Shown here piece after piece: positions 1-11,107 of a stretch of DNA of 64,000 nt. This DNA comes from Cordia subcordata (lineage: Eukaryota; Streptophyta; Magnoliopsida; Boraginales; Cordiaceae): positions 1,190,501-1,254,500 of the forward strand of contig JAPTOF010000010.1 of assembly GCA_028554755.1 (NCBI GenBank), given 5' to 3'. Below the pieces are notes generated by a model, which did not search any database, was not told the DNA's origin, and worked only from the letters and a program-made list of their open reading frames with translations. A program made the position numbers and the translations under genes. How positions within the stretch are numbered: the stretch's first letter is position 1; every line of letters starts with the position of its first letter.

Positions 1-243
1 CTCTCATCCATTGCTTATGTGCGTGTCTCTCTCGGATGTGTCTAACAGTATATTATGCAATGTTTCAGTTCTAGGAATGGTAAGATTCATCTGAGAGCCC
101 GAAACGAAAAACGTAAAGATTTCTGCAGTAACACAAAGAGGTCCGACGCATTCTTTCCCTTATCAAGGGAATGAAACAGAAAAAAGTCGAGAGAAAAGAA
201 CGAAAAAATTAGTTACAGGTAGTGAGGTTCTGTATACGCAAAA

Positions 244-2096
244 ATGGCAGACAAGACGAAGATCTCCATTATTACTCTCTCTTCCATTGTGGTGGTGGCC
301 ATGGTTGGTGCTGTGACGTACGGTGTAACACGGAGCGGCCAGTCCGGCTCAGACAATGGTTCTCCTTCTGTCAACAACAATGCTCAGGTATCAACATCGT
401 CCAAGGCGATCAAAGCCATCTGCCAGCCCACTGACTACAAGGCCGCGTGCGAAAACAGCCTCGCATCAGCCCATAACACAAGTGATCCTAATGAACTGAT
501 CAAGGTTGGCTTCAAAGCTGCAATGACCCAAATTGGTGAAGCCATCAGTAAATCCGCTCTTCTCGCGGAGGCTGCCAAAGATCCGAGGACATCTCAGGCC
601 CTGGAAACTTGCAAGGGTCTGTTGAACACCTCAATTGATGATCTCCAGAGGTCGTTCGACAAAGTTGGTACTTTTGATCTCAGCAAGCTGGATGACTATG
701 TAGCTGATCTCAAAACATGGCTCAGCGGAGCCATCACGTACCAAGAGACTTGCCTGGATGGTTTCGAGAACACAACCGGAGACACCGGTGAGAAAATGAA
801 GGAACTGCTGGAGACTTCCAGTGAGCTAACAAGCAACAGCCTTGCAATGGTGTCGAGCTTTATGCAGGTCCTTCAGAACCTACAAATCCCCGGAATTAGC
901 AGAAGACTTCTCCAGGACGGTGCCGATCATCCCGATTTCAACCATCTGTCGGTCTTGGATGGTTCAACTTCGCCTTTTGATGCTACAATCCGCAGGAACC
1001 TCTTGGCTACCAACACTACTCACACCCCCAATGCTGTCGTGCCCAATCCTGTCGTGCCCAATGCTATCGTCGCTCAGGATGGCAGCGGACAATTCAAGAC
1101 TATCAACGATGCCATTAAAACTATTCCAAAGAAGAACAATGCCACTTTCGTCATCCTCATCAAGGCCGGTGTCTACCATGAATATGTCGAGATCCCGAGG
1201 AAAGTTAACAAGGTTGTGTTCATCGGTGAGGGACCAACCAAGACCAAGATCACTGGAAACAAGAACTTCATTGACGGTGTTGGTACTTATAAGACCGCTA
1301 CGGTTGGTAAGTGTTTTTATCAACATTCACCCCGGTTGGGTTATATAGATTAATACTAACAAAGTAACAATAATTTGATTAATCATGAAATAATGCAGCC
1401 ATCAATGGAGATGACTTCACTGCTAAGGACATTGGATTCGAGAACTCTGCTGGAGCCATAAAACACCAGGCAGTGGCCCTGCGTGTTTCAGGCGACCACG
1501 CCACCTTCTTCAATTGCCGGATGGATGGCTACCAAGACACCCTCTACAGCCACTCCTACCGCCAATTCTACCGCGACTGCACCATCACCGGAACCATAGA
1601 CTTTGTATTCGGCGATGCCAGCGCGGTGTTCCAGAACTGTACGTTTATCGTCAGGAAGCCACTTGAGAACCAAGCCTGCATGGTCACAGCACAGGGAAGA
1701 AAGGAGAGGCATAGCGTTGGCGCGATCGTTCTCCAGAACTGCCAGATCCATGCCGAACCAGACTTCCTAGCCACCAAGCCCCCAATCAAGGCCTACCTTG
1801 GACGCCCCTGGAAGGAGTTCTCCAGGGCAATCATCATGTACACTAACATCGACGCCTTTATCGATCCTGAGGGATGGGCTCCGTGGATGGGCACCTTCGC
1901 GCTCGACACTTTGTACTTCGCTGAGTACCAAAACACCGGTCCAGGCGCCGACACTTCTCGCAGAGTGAAATGGAAAGGTATCCAAAAGATCACTCCCGAA
2001 ATTGCTGAAAGCTTCACCCCTGGAAAGTATATCCAGGGCGATACCTGGATCACTGCCACCGCCGTTCCCTACGTTTCCGGCCTACTTCATCCCTAA
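244..2096 (+). CDS. Type I pectin methylesterase (PMEI-PME precursor)
   Basis: Two exons, 244-1306 and 1399-2096 (donor GTAAGT, acceptor TGCAG, one base carried over), give 586 residues, the usual length for a type I enzyme. It removes methyl esters from cell-wall homogalacturonan. Residues about 7-29 form a hydrophobic signal/anchor segment. A Cys-containing PME-inhibitor-like pro-region covers about 50-215. A dibasic RRLLQ processing motif lies at 220-224 and a second one, RRNLL, at 250-254. The catalytic domain starts near 267 (VAQDGSGQF) and shows GVYHEY, QAVALR (378-383), GYQDTLY (Asp401), DFVFG (Asp422) and YLGRPWKEFSR (Arg490), so the known catalytic positions are kept. The intron just before AINGDDF is at a common PME intron site as I recall it. 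A short Pro-Asn-Val repeat sits between the second motif and the enzyme domain. The isoform within the large PME family cannot be assigned. Confidence 0.95.
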
Positions 2097-2625
2097 AAAA
2101 TTATGTAAATAACAATTTTGAAACAATCATTAGTTAGCAGGATCAAGATATGGATTTGTTCATGTTTTAGTTATTGAGATTTGCAAACTGATTTTGTAGA
2201 TTAAGTTGTGTAAATTGTCATACACAGTTGTTTATTGGATCTGAAAGTGTATACAAAATGTATCATCACAACGATAAATTCAAGTTTGCAGACCCCTCCT
2301 CCATTGGGGTCATTTTCAAGCTTCATTTTGATTCGTGTTGTACAAAAATATGAGATCTTCTCGATGAATAATTATAGACAAAATGAACTTGGCGGTTCAT
2401 TTTGTTTCAATAGCACCCCTAACAATAGGCTTCAAGCCTTTTTCTTAATTTTTTAATTTTTTCAAGGGAAGTAACATCGGTGAGATCAAAATGATTATTT
2501 TAGAGGAGGAGGCACCTCTCACATCCTGTTCTAGGGCCTTTTTGCTCGTACTTGGTGGGTCCTAAAAAATGTGCATCCCTAATAACAAGGTCGGTTTGAA
2601 GTTTGCAAACTAATCACTACATCTT
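2097..2625. other. Intergenic stretch with a possible dispersed repeat
   Basis: This holds the 3' flank of the pectin methylesterase gene and no coding region I can support. About 2468-2612 resembles 18041-18200: both contain a 'gtaa..c.ggt..aatcaaa' start, a 'catcc' block and a 'catccctaat.aca..' block followed by a 'caaagttt'-like end. This suggests two old copies of one dispersed repeat of unknown class. Confidence 0.3.
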
Positions 2626-3480
2626 TTACTTTTCTATAAATGTGCGAGATGTTGAATGCTGAGTGTCTTTTCCCATAAAGGGTGAAGGAGGTTCCATCTG
2701 TTGTATAAAACCATTGACCCATTGCGTAAGTACTTGGGGGTTGATCTCAACCTCGAGCATTATTGCATCTCTTTTAATTGTTTCTTGCGGACCTTCATAA
2801 AGTGCTCTAACTTCCTCCATATTGGCAAAAATCATCTACCATATTCATTGTGTACCAATCCCTCTGCTACTGCATGTCCAGTGTTTCTTTTTGAGCCGCC
2901 GTCAATATTAACCTTCTAGTGATTCCTCAGGGTGTCCACTTGATATAAGCAAGCTTGTGATGGATTGTGGAAGACCTTCTTTCCTTGATCTCCCAAGCAT
3001 CCTTAACTTCGTCAGTACTTTTCTTTATGATGCTTATCTTGCTATTCTTAGAGAGGGATCCTTACCAAAACCCTTCTCAATTCACCACGTCCAAATCTAT
3101 CACAGAGTGATAACGAAAGACTTAGAATATTATAACTTACCACTCGCTCCAAGGTCGACATATATGAACAATTTATGATTTCTATCTGCCTGGATACAAA
3201 CATTCTTGAAATATGTACTCCTCATCTTCTAACACTGCTCTACACTCAATGCACCCTACGTTATTAATAATCCCTCTTCTCGCCAAATTAGCCCGGTAAA
3301 CACTGGTGTATTGCTAGCCAAAGAAAGCAAACGATGCGATATGGACATTTGATCTTCCATGGGTCCTTCCAGCAAAAGTAAGTGTCTACTTGGTCTGGCA
3401 AGAGAGGATCATGTGCCGATGAGACGGTAAACTTTCCTTTGGTTCCACAGCTTCACGTAATGAACTCCTTCTGCTCACAA
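2626..3480 (-). pseudogene. LINE ORF2 relic: zf-RVT plus RNase H-like domain
   Basis: Reading the minus strand from 3480 down, broken frames give WKIKCPYRIVCFLWLA, then RANLARRGIINN followed by GCIECRAVLEDEEYIFQEC. This is the pattern of the zinc-binding domain that follows reverse transcriptase in plant LINEs (zf-RVT), with its Cys-x2-Cys and late Cys. Further along (about 2910-2640) come NIDGGSKRNTGHA and EEVRALYEG, then EVEINPQVLTQWVNGF, which match the RVT_3-type RNase H fold. The order zf-RVT then RNase H is the LINE order. In-frame stops and frame changes (for example between the LPG and RANLARRG stretches) show it is dead. No reverse transcriptase core is visible upstream. It could also derive from a non-LTR-like host RNase H gene, but the joint presence of both domains favours a retrotransposon. 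Confidence 0.72.
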
Positions 3481-3873
3481 TCCTAAATGACTCGACCACT
3501 AGCTATGTGAAGAATATTAGTACGAAGAAAAATACTTCGGAAAATGTTCTAGTTCTATGAGGCCTTTTTGCATTGTGCAAAACTAGAGAGAGGTTTTCGT
3601 AAGGAACCTAGTAATATATATATAGCTGATCCAACCTAGTAGTTTCAAATTTAGTTAGGCTTCGACTTGATTTAGTTAGAATATCACAATCTAATTAGTA
3701 ACGTCAAGAAGATTCAAATCTTTTCCCATCTTTTGAATCGAAAGATGATTTCACTAAGCAGAAACAAATGTACAGCAAAAATCAACCAATGCCTTGAGGC
3801 TCCAAGTCATGAGCAAGTAAAAACAGATAAACCATGAGGTACATTAACATTTCAACCCGAAGGAAAGTTATTA

Positions 3874-4146
3874 GGGCTGTTTGGATTGACTTTTTTTTAA
3901 AAAAAAAGTGCAAGTTATTAAAGTCTGTTTAGATTGGCTTTTTTTCAGGAAAAATTTTTTTTCTGAAAAAATTACATTGAATTTGTAATAACTATTTGAT
4001 TTAATTTTAAAAAAAACTAAAATTTTGAAAAAAAAAACTCAAATACAACTTTTTTTAAGAATTCAGAATTTTCAGCTTCTAAAAAAATTATTTTTCAAAA
4101 ACTGTTAAAAAAAAGCTCTTTTGAAAAAAGTGAATCCAAACGAGCT
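3874..4146. mobile_element. MITE-like inverted repeat (GGGCTGTTTGGATT family)
   Basis: The left end reads GGGCTGTTTGGATTGACTTT and the right end is its approximate reverse complement (AAAGTGAATCCAAACGAGCT). The inside is poly-A/T rich. Related ends occur at 58421-58626 and 61001-61222. Ends of this kind are typical of hAT-type or similar non-autonomous elements, but no clear target-site duplication is visible, so the superfamily is uncertain. The right half lies inside the duplicated block that is repeated at 14598. Confidence 0.55.
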
Positions 4147-6331
4147 TTTAGTCCTATAAACTTTAGCTATCCGGTCATTTAAATCTAATTATCGGACAAT
4201 CAACGTATTACGTCTAATCTAATGTTGTTGGAGCAGTAGTATTGCATTCTTTTCTGAGATCCTTCCACACTATGATGGCGCTGTCAAGCACAATGATAGA
4301 AACTTTCCATTTTAGATGGAGTAGCATGCTTGTCGTCGAAAGACTTAAAGACATGGCCGCCCAAATGTAAAAATTAAAAGTCAAGCTACAATACGACAAC
4401 GTCAACGTACCTGCTTGGAAATTTCAAGGAAGAAAGGCAGTCTTAACACTTGGACCCAATGAATATGAACCGAGAAAATTATCCGTTTGATTTAGGGGTT
4501 TATTTTTATTTTTAATTATTTTTTGCTTTTATTTGTGGAAAACTAAACACGGTTTTTTAGAAAATCAAGAAATATCTAAAAGTTATTGTTAATGTTTTCC
4601 CAAAAAAAAATATGGCAAAATAAAAATATGTTTTTTTTGTGAATAGGAAAATTCAGCCAACATACCCACCCCACCAGATCAACCAGCGTAGTCCGGCCTT
4701 TAACAAGGAAATCTCCTTTGGTACGTCTCTTATACTAAGCACCAGATAAGCCAAAAATGCACATTTAGAGAGGGGACTAGAATTCAACCCGAATCATGAG
4801 TTGCATTCGACATCAACTCTAAGCTTTAGAATATTTCTGAGGGACAACAAGATAAAAATATGATTTCATTTGTTCATTCTTTAAAGTGAAAGTAGTTGTG
4901 TTTGTTATATCCTTATTTGAAATCTTAAATCTAAAATATATGTCTTTCAAATTTAAGATTCTAGATAAACATATAAAAAAAACAACAATATTCTTTTATT
5001 TTGTTTATCTTTTATGAGATTTAAAATTTCAAATAAACATATAAAAAAAATCAGCAATACTCGATATAAATTCAAACTGAGATCAGAAAAGATTGCAATA
5101 TTTTTATCTTTATTATTTTCTATCTTCCAATACCTTATTTTCTATCTTCCAATACCTCACATATCTATTTCACGTGATTATCTCAACTCAATAATGTAAA
5201 TCGCTTGGAAATTCCAATCCCTTATTTTCTATCTTCCATTACCTCACATATCTCTTTCACGTGATTATCTCATCTCAATAATGTAAATTGCTGGGAAATT
5301 TCATGATGAGGTTGAAAAATTAAATGAATACAAAAATTTGTAATTATTAAAAAAAATTTTGGTAACCAAAAGAAAAACAAAATATTTGTAACGAAACTCA
5401 CATTTTCAGTTATAAATTTTATTGCGTAAATCTTTTACTCTTTATCGACTCGTCCAAAAATATAATATTTATATAAAAGACAAAATGGAAAAACATATCT
5501 TCACAAGTCATTCTCAACAAGAATTTGGAACAGAAAAATCTAAAAATTTTATACAATTAAAAAATGATATGTGAATTCAGATCTGTTTTTAAAAATCTCC
5601 ACGTTCATATCTACAACAAGTCAACATTCTGGTCCACTAGGCTATGCTAGTACGCGTTACAAATATCTCAACAGATGCCACGTCAGCACTTATAAACGAG
5701 ATTCACTCACTGTGCGCCACGTCGACAAATAGCCACGATCGAACGGCCAACAGAGCCCCGACAATTTTTACCTGCGCCGCATGTCTTTTTTCACAAACTC
5801 CAACATCATCAAAATCCTCACCGAGGTGTTTGTGTCCGTGACCGACTCTGTTCCTGAGTCAACCCGCTCTCTAAATCCAACTCGACACCACGCGACTCGG
5901 ATGAACTGGTTCCCGCCCCGGCTGACGTGGGACCTGCGGTGGCCGGTGATTTCCTGTTCATGCTCAGTATCCTCTTGATGGACAGCAACCTAGTTCCCGG
6001 TGATCTGAACCCATGAGTCACGGGTGAACTCGGTTCCAACTCGGTCTCTAACTCCGGCACCTCTATTCGCACTGCTGACAAATCGAGACCTTTCCTTCTT
6101 GACCCCAACGACGTCTTTTGATGACTATCGCTTCCGTCCTCCTGCTGACACGTTGCACAAAACCCTGAACTCGAACCCGGTTCAGCTCGGTTCTCCAACG
6201 ATTCACCCGCTAAAGCCCCCATTTCTCGCCTCTTTTTCTCCGGTTCCGGCACCGGTTCGACGGGGGACCGGCAGAGGGGGCAAGTAGAATGCGAGTGGAA
6301 CCACATATCAATACACTCGATATGAAACGAG
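3974..6331. repeat. Segmental duplication, copy A (contains ATL 3' half)
   Basis: This block matches 14598-17097 in the same orientation with few substitutions and small indels. It runs from the MITE interior (cattgaatttgtaataac) to a point inside the RING codons of the ATL gene (atatgaaacgag). The match stops abruptly at both ends. Copy A carries the intact gene, so it is probably the parent. The region between about 4150 and 5640 has no gene; it includes an 87-bp tandem duplication at 5136-5302. Confidence 0.92.
5136..5302. repeat. Tandem duplication, about 87-bp period
   Basis: Two units begin with tattttctatcttcca at 5136 and 5223. Each carries a 'cacatatct.tttcacgtg' block and 'caataatgtaaat'. 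Copy B of the large duplication has the same pair (about 15894-16060), so the tandem arose before the large duplication. Confidence 0.75.
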
Positions 6332-6729
6332 TGATTACACTTGGGCAAAAGCCGGCCTTTATCGTCATCTTCAAACTCCGATAAACAGACCGCGCATTCC
6401 ATCACCTCGGACCGGTTCTTGGACGAGTAAACAAAAACCGGAAGCGAGTTAAGCACCGCAGCTTCAAGCCCCCGGTTCACGACACCAGTTTGACCCGAAA
6501 GGTGGTTGTCGACGTAGAAAACAATATGGGCACGCCGGTTCACGCGGCTGCGGCGACGATGGAGCACACGCCGGCGTGCACGGAGGAGGTACCACCGTGC
6601 ATAGAGGTGGAGCACCACTATGAAGATTACTACGGCGAATAGTATGATAATTGCACTAAGCATTATCCTGCCACTTAACTGATATCCTTTTGCCTCTTTC
6701 TCCATTGCGAAATCATCTTGCTCCGCCAT
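5818..6729 (-). CDS. ATL-type RING-H2 finger E3 ubiquitin ligase
   Basis: An intronless 303-residue protein, as is usual for the ATL family of membrane-anchored E3 ligases. One hydrophobic segment lies at about 22-44, followed by a strongly basic stretch (45-67). The GLD motif region is GLEAAVLNSLPVFVY (87-101). The RING-H2 domain has Cys112, Cys115, Cys131, His133, His136, Cys139, Cys150 and Cys153, the canonical C-x2-C-x15-C-x-H-x2-H-x2-C-x10-C-x2-C spacing. The C-terminal half is Ser/Glu/Pro-rich and unstructured. Family members pass ubiquitin to targets at the plasma membrane or endomembranes, often in defence or hormone responses; the target here is unknown. The N-terminal half of the gene is unique to this locus, while the rest is duplicated at 14598-17097. 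The start codon is the first Met before the hydrophobic segment. Confidence 0.93.
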   Translation of the reverse strand: MAEQDDFAMEKEAKGYQLSGRIMLSAIIILFAVVIFIVVLHLYARWYLLRARRRVLHRRRSRVNRRAHIVFYVDNHLSGQTGVVNRGLEAAVLNSLPVFVYSSKNRSEVMECAVCLSEFEDDDKGRLLPKCNHSFHIECIDMWFHSHSTCPLCRSPVEPVPEPEKKRREMGALAGESLENRAEPGSSSGFCATCQQEDGSDSHQKTSLGSRRKGLDLSAVRIEVPELETELEPSSPVTHGFRSPGTRLLSIKRILSMNRKSPATAGPTSAGAGTSSSESRGVELDLESGLTQEQSRSRTQTPR

Positions 6730-6849
6730 TTTTCACAAACGTTCAAGAATTAAACAAATAAATATATATGTTCAGAGCACAAAACAAATATATATATGAC
6801 AATTGACGATGAAGATGGAGAGATGTTAGCGTCATATATGCATATATAC

Positions 6850-6880
<31 letters not shown>

Positions 6881-8344
6881 AGCAAGTTGTGTGTTGAGGG
6901 AAGCTTCTTGATGGTTTCGTTGGTGGCCGTGGTTTTGGTTATAAAGAGACGCCCAGGTTGACGCGGGGTTTTGCGAAATGACAAAAAAGGGCATGAAATG
7001 AGTACGTGGTGAAGTGGACTTGGTGAAGTATTTTGTGGGTTTGTTCGAGGGTGTGTTAAAAAAATAGGGGCAAAAGTTGTGTGACTTTTTCCTTGTGGAA
7101 ATGTTCGTCAAATTTCTTTTATTATTTGGTATTTTAAAGCATTAGAAGTGTCTAGTTCAGTCTCTTTCTCATAATTAAGTTACATTTAGATATTGACTTT
7201 CCAAAAAAAAAAAATTAAAGGGGTATTTGGTTTATTAAATTTTATTGGATTTTTGAAAAAGTCAAATTATAAATATGATATCCTTATTTTTTATTGGCTG
7301 GATGGAAAAAAAAAATCTTGAGTGCATCACATTATCGAGAATCAAATATAATCATGAATTTTCTCTGTTTCTATTCCTATGAAGGGGTGAAAATATTTTT
7401 TTTCTCTAGTTGTGAGGATGATTTAAAGAAAATTGAAAAACAAAAATACTGACCTTAACACTCATACATGGTCAATGCATACAAAGTTAGTACACACCCG
7501 CACATGTTTTTTTCGAAAAATTACTCAAGATTTTGAGAAATATTGGGTTAAACTAAAACAACAACTATAATATTCCTGAAATTTTGATGAAATATTCTTA
7601 AAAATGTTTTAATGTAGCAAAAAAAAATTTACTAGTGCATTCTTAGAAATATGAATCTCAAGAATGGCATTCTTCCGAATGCAATTTTCAAAAATAAAAA
7701 ATTATTTCATAAACCAAATACTCCTCGAGTTGTTAGCTTTTGTTCATTGTTTTGTTTGTATATTCTTCTAATATAGTACATTTTTCTTTCTCCCTGTGTG
7801 CCCTTAGCTAATTAGTTCAAGTGAGAATGCAAATGGATTGATTGCTTTAATAATTAATAACAAATTTTAAAAAGAAGGAACATTGTTACTCAAAATATAA
7901 ATGACTGAATTATAATATGACCACTCAAAATATCAATAGCTAAATTGTAATGTGATCACTCCTATTAAAAGTAGTAAATTCCTTCCCTATTTTTTTCTCG
8001 ATCAAAAAAAAGTATTGAATTTTAAGCTACAACTACTTCTAGGGTAATAATTTCTAAGACTTCATCAACATATTTATTGAATTGATACGTTATTCTTCTG
8101 TTACTTGATACTCCATTTATAAAGGTAACGGTTTAATAAATATTAAAGGTTGCTTAATTAAAAATGTTGGTTTGATGGACTGTCACTTATCTGTCATAGC
8201 CTCTAATTAAACAAAGCCAACTAAAAATTGACTATCCAATTGTCGGCAATTATAATTAATTATATTCCACAATCCATACCATAATCAATACGAGACTGAT
8301 ACAAATAATCATCTCATTTCTCTAATCAAAATTACCTTTGATGC
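6730..8344. other. ATL upstream region and gene-free stretch
   Basis: Upstream of the ATL start there is a (TA)n/(TG)n microsatellite at about 6840-6880. A 122-codon open frame on the minus strand crosses it but has no conserved features. From 7110 to 8327 the sequence is AT-rich with many homopolymer runs, and I see no gene. The last bases (8328-8344) are the left target-site duplication of the adjacent SINE. Confidence 0.5.
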
Positions 8345-8587
8345 GCCCCCAGGGGCATAGGTGAGTTGGTAAGTGGCCAGGTGATTAGGGTGGAGACACT
8401 CTGACAACGCGGGATCGAAAGTGTGGCGCAGATTCATTGAAATATCATGGCGTCGTTGGATTTCCACGCCGCGTTCTTCTCCCCGTCGCCGCCACTCACG
8501 CACATCCCTCGATTTACCTCCCGTCTGGTTAAGGGGCCTCTGACCAGGTGGGAAAGGGGTTCTCCTTTGGTTAACCCTTTTAAAAAA
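8345..8587 (+). mobile_element. tRNA-related SINE with target-site duplication
   Basis: The element of about 240 bp starts GCCCCCAGGGGCATAGG. It shows an RNA polymerase III A-box-like segment (TAGGTGAGTTGG, near 8357) and a B-box-like segment (GGGATCGAAAG, near 8410), and ends in CTTTTAAAAAAA. It is flanked by a perfect direct repeat, attacctttgatgc (8331-8344 and 8588-8601), extended by shared A residues. That is the normal mark of LINE-mediated insertion. A truncated copy in reverse orientation lies at 12816-12900. Short open frames on the opposite strand here are not genes. Confidence 0.88.
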
Positions 8588-8789
8588 ATTACCTTTGATG
8601 CTAACTGAGCCATCACATCAAATGATCTTTCAGTGTCATTGACACGTTTCCCAATTTGAATTTTGCCAGCAAAGTCAATTAAGTAAAGGTTTAAACAAAT
8701 TTATAAAATTTGATCTAATATACAAGTTCAACTAAAATCTAATCAAATAGTTTCCCGTACACATCCTAACAGTAAGAGTTGAAAATAGA

Positions 8790-8974
8790 CATAACTCATG
8801 ACTCGGGTTCATTCCAATTCTCTGTCTTGGAGTGAGTGTCCTTAACTTAACTAGTATTCAATTGAAGGAAGGTATTGTTCACTCGAAATTTGTCAGTTGG
8901 TCATTGGGTTTTGTTGATTGTTCTAGTAGTCTAATTTTGCTAACTAAATTTCTCTTGCCTCTAAAAAAAAAAAT
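8790..8974 (+). repeat. Dispersed SINE-like repeat, copy 1
   Basis: This stretch resembles 37331-37505. Shared blocks are a gggttc/gagttcga B-box-like segment, 'gagtg.cct.aacttaa', 'cgaaatttgtcagttgg' and a terminal A-run. The B-box-like start and A-rich end suggest an old SINE family different from the one at 8345, but no target-site duplication is seen. Confidence 0.5.
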
Positions 8975-9099
8975 TAAATAAAGATCCTTGGTCAAATTAA
9001 AAAAAATGGTGGCACTTTCGTGGTGTATGTTAGAGATTTTTCCTTCACTTCCTTGCTGCCAAAGAAACGAGAAGGTAAAATCTAACTTCAACACCAAAA

Positions 9100-9835
9100 A
9101 AAGTCACAGGAAAATTGAAATGTAAAACGACCATTACTTTCTACTTTCCTAATACCTAAAGGAGACTTCATTGCTTAATTAGCCATCCTATTGACTTGTT
9201 TTATTGCAAACTTTAATCGTCAACGAGGTTGATGGAAGGGTGGACCACTTTAAAATTCCATTGGCTATCCCAACCTAAAACACGCTATAAACCATGCATG
9301 TGTAGAAGTAAAGATAGAGACTATTCGGATATCATACAATCGACCTCACTTAATAGAATAAAACTTAGTAATTCAATAGTGAAACTTCAAAACTCGAGAT
9401 TATATTATTATCCTATGGTAATACTAATTTCATCTAATGATGTGAAGTAACCGTGTTTTGTTAGAAATTGACATTAAATTGTTTCAATTTTGTCATTATT
9501 CACCCCAAAAAACAAGGAAATGTCATTATGTCAAACTCTTTTGGTATCTTCATTATTCAGTATCCACCAAAACAAGCAAATGTCATCTTATTTCGCCATC
9601 TCCACCTAAAGAACTGTTCTTGATTGGACCTATAATGACTGTTTAAATATTCCTTACACCATTATTAGTAGCAACATATGCCAATAAATGACCTGGCTAA
9701 ATCCCAATCACTTTGTGTATCTCCAAGTTCATAATAGATGTATTATTTTCCATATTGATCAATATTGAGATCTCCCAAAAAAAAACAAAAAATCAAAGTT
9801 TTTGTTCAAATTGGTTTCTCTTTGTAATACATACG

Positions 9836-9884
<49 letters not shown>

Positions 9885-10428
9885 AATCATATAATCCGTC
9901 ACGACTTTGAAGAGGATAAGTTAGTGATTCTAACTGTGGAAAACATTACGTATATAACTTATGTTTGGATAAAGGTTGGTTTTGGCTTATCACGATGCAT
10001 GCATATTTGATAGTCAAAAGAGTTGGGCTGAAGTGGTCACGAGAATGGGATGCATAATGCAGTTTTTTTATTTTGTTTTTATTGGGTCAAAAATTGTGAA
10101 CTTCTTTGGTACTGATAACTATATTTATTCGACACTTTCAGTAGGAGAGTCCGATTTGAGTAAATTGAAGCTCACAGATAATGTCTGGATAAAAGAGTAG
10201 TTTTAACTTTTACCTTTTCTTTTTTGTCGAAAATACGAGAATTATCGTTATATACAATTAGTTCAAAAGTGTACACGAATAAAACATCTAATCATCCTAA
10301 TTTTTCTTAATCATTTATTATTATTTTTTTTCGATCACTTATAAATTTACTTCAAAATGACTTCTCATTTTCAAGAATTTTCGAGAAACGGGACCTGTTT
10401 TCCTACTTATAGGCTTTCTATCGACTTA
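9100..10428. other. Gene-free AT-rich stretch with (TA)n microsatellite
   Basis: No coding region is supported. A (TA)n run of about 36 bp lies at 9847-9882, preceded by short (ACAT) units. The rest is unremarkable AT-rich sequence. Confidence 0.5.
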
Positions 10429-10546
10429 GAGGGTGTTTGGCTTTGCTTATTTAGTGCTTACAAGCACTTAAATAGTAAAAAAATGTGAAAGAGTGTTTCT
10501 TTTATGTTTTTATAAGCACTTAAAATAAGCAAAGTCAAACACCCTC
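10429..10546. mobile_element. Tourist-like (PIF/Harbinger) MITE
   Basis: A 118-bp element has terminal inverted repeats of about 30 bp starting GAGGGTGTTTGGCTTTGCTT, continued as ATTT and AGTGCTTA. It is flanked by the trinucleotide TTA on both sides (10426-10428 and 10547-10549). TTA duplications and GGGTGTTTGG-like ends are typical of Tourist elements mobilised by PIF/Harbinger transposases. Confidence 0.8.
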
Positions 10547-10560
10547 TTATTGCCAGGGGA

Positions 10561-10622
10561 ATATCCCTGGAATATAAAAGTTTCATTATAGTTTCCTGGA
10601 ATATAAAAGTTTCATTATAGTA
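10561..10622. repeat. Short tandem duplication, about 31 bp
   Basis: The unit 'cctggaatataaaagtttc' followed by 'attatagt' occurs twice in a row immediately right of the Tourist-like MITE. Confidence 0.75.
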
Positions 10623-11107
10623 CATCACGTTGCAGGAGAATCAAAGTATGAGATTTATTATTATTAATTTTCCCCCTGAAGGAGGTTAAATCGATTACAC
10701 CTGAACGCATCTAAGAGAAGGGATTCCTTTTAACTCTTCGCCAATGACTTGTCCAATCTCATTTGGGGGGTTTGGGAAGGTACTCCAAGAGGAAGCTGAA
10801 AACTGTGATTTGCTAACCAATTGGTACTTCTATTTGCCTCTCTGCTAAAGTTGCTTACTGGAAAACCTCAAATGCTTAATGGAAAATCTTGGAACTCCAA
10901 AAAAAGCCGAAGACCATAATTTGGTAACCAATTTATGCTACTATTTGCCTCCTGTAAACATGCATTATTTTTTGAATGAAGATTGATTCATCTATTCATT
11001 TATGGTGTGCAAACATTAGTTAATTTTAATAACTGCCTTGTCGTTCACGTGATTTTTGCTAATCATCATGCTTAACTTCTCAGGCATCATGTACTTAACG
11101 ACCCTTT

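Noticed and set aside
964..1326. Long open frames antisense to the pectin methylesterase exons
   Set aside because: They overlap a clear coding gene and show no independent domain; they are shadows of its codon usage.
6743..7111. 122-codon open frame upstream of the ATL gene
   Set aside because: It crosses a (TA)n/(TG)n microsatellite that encodes repeated Ile-Tyr and has no conserved feature.
8309..8616. Two minus-strand open frames over the SINE
   Set aside because: They lie within the element and its duplication; the SINE fully explains the sequence.
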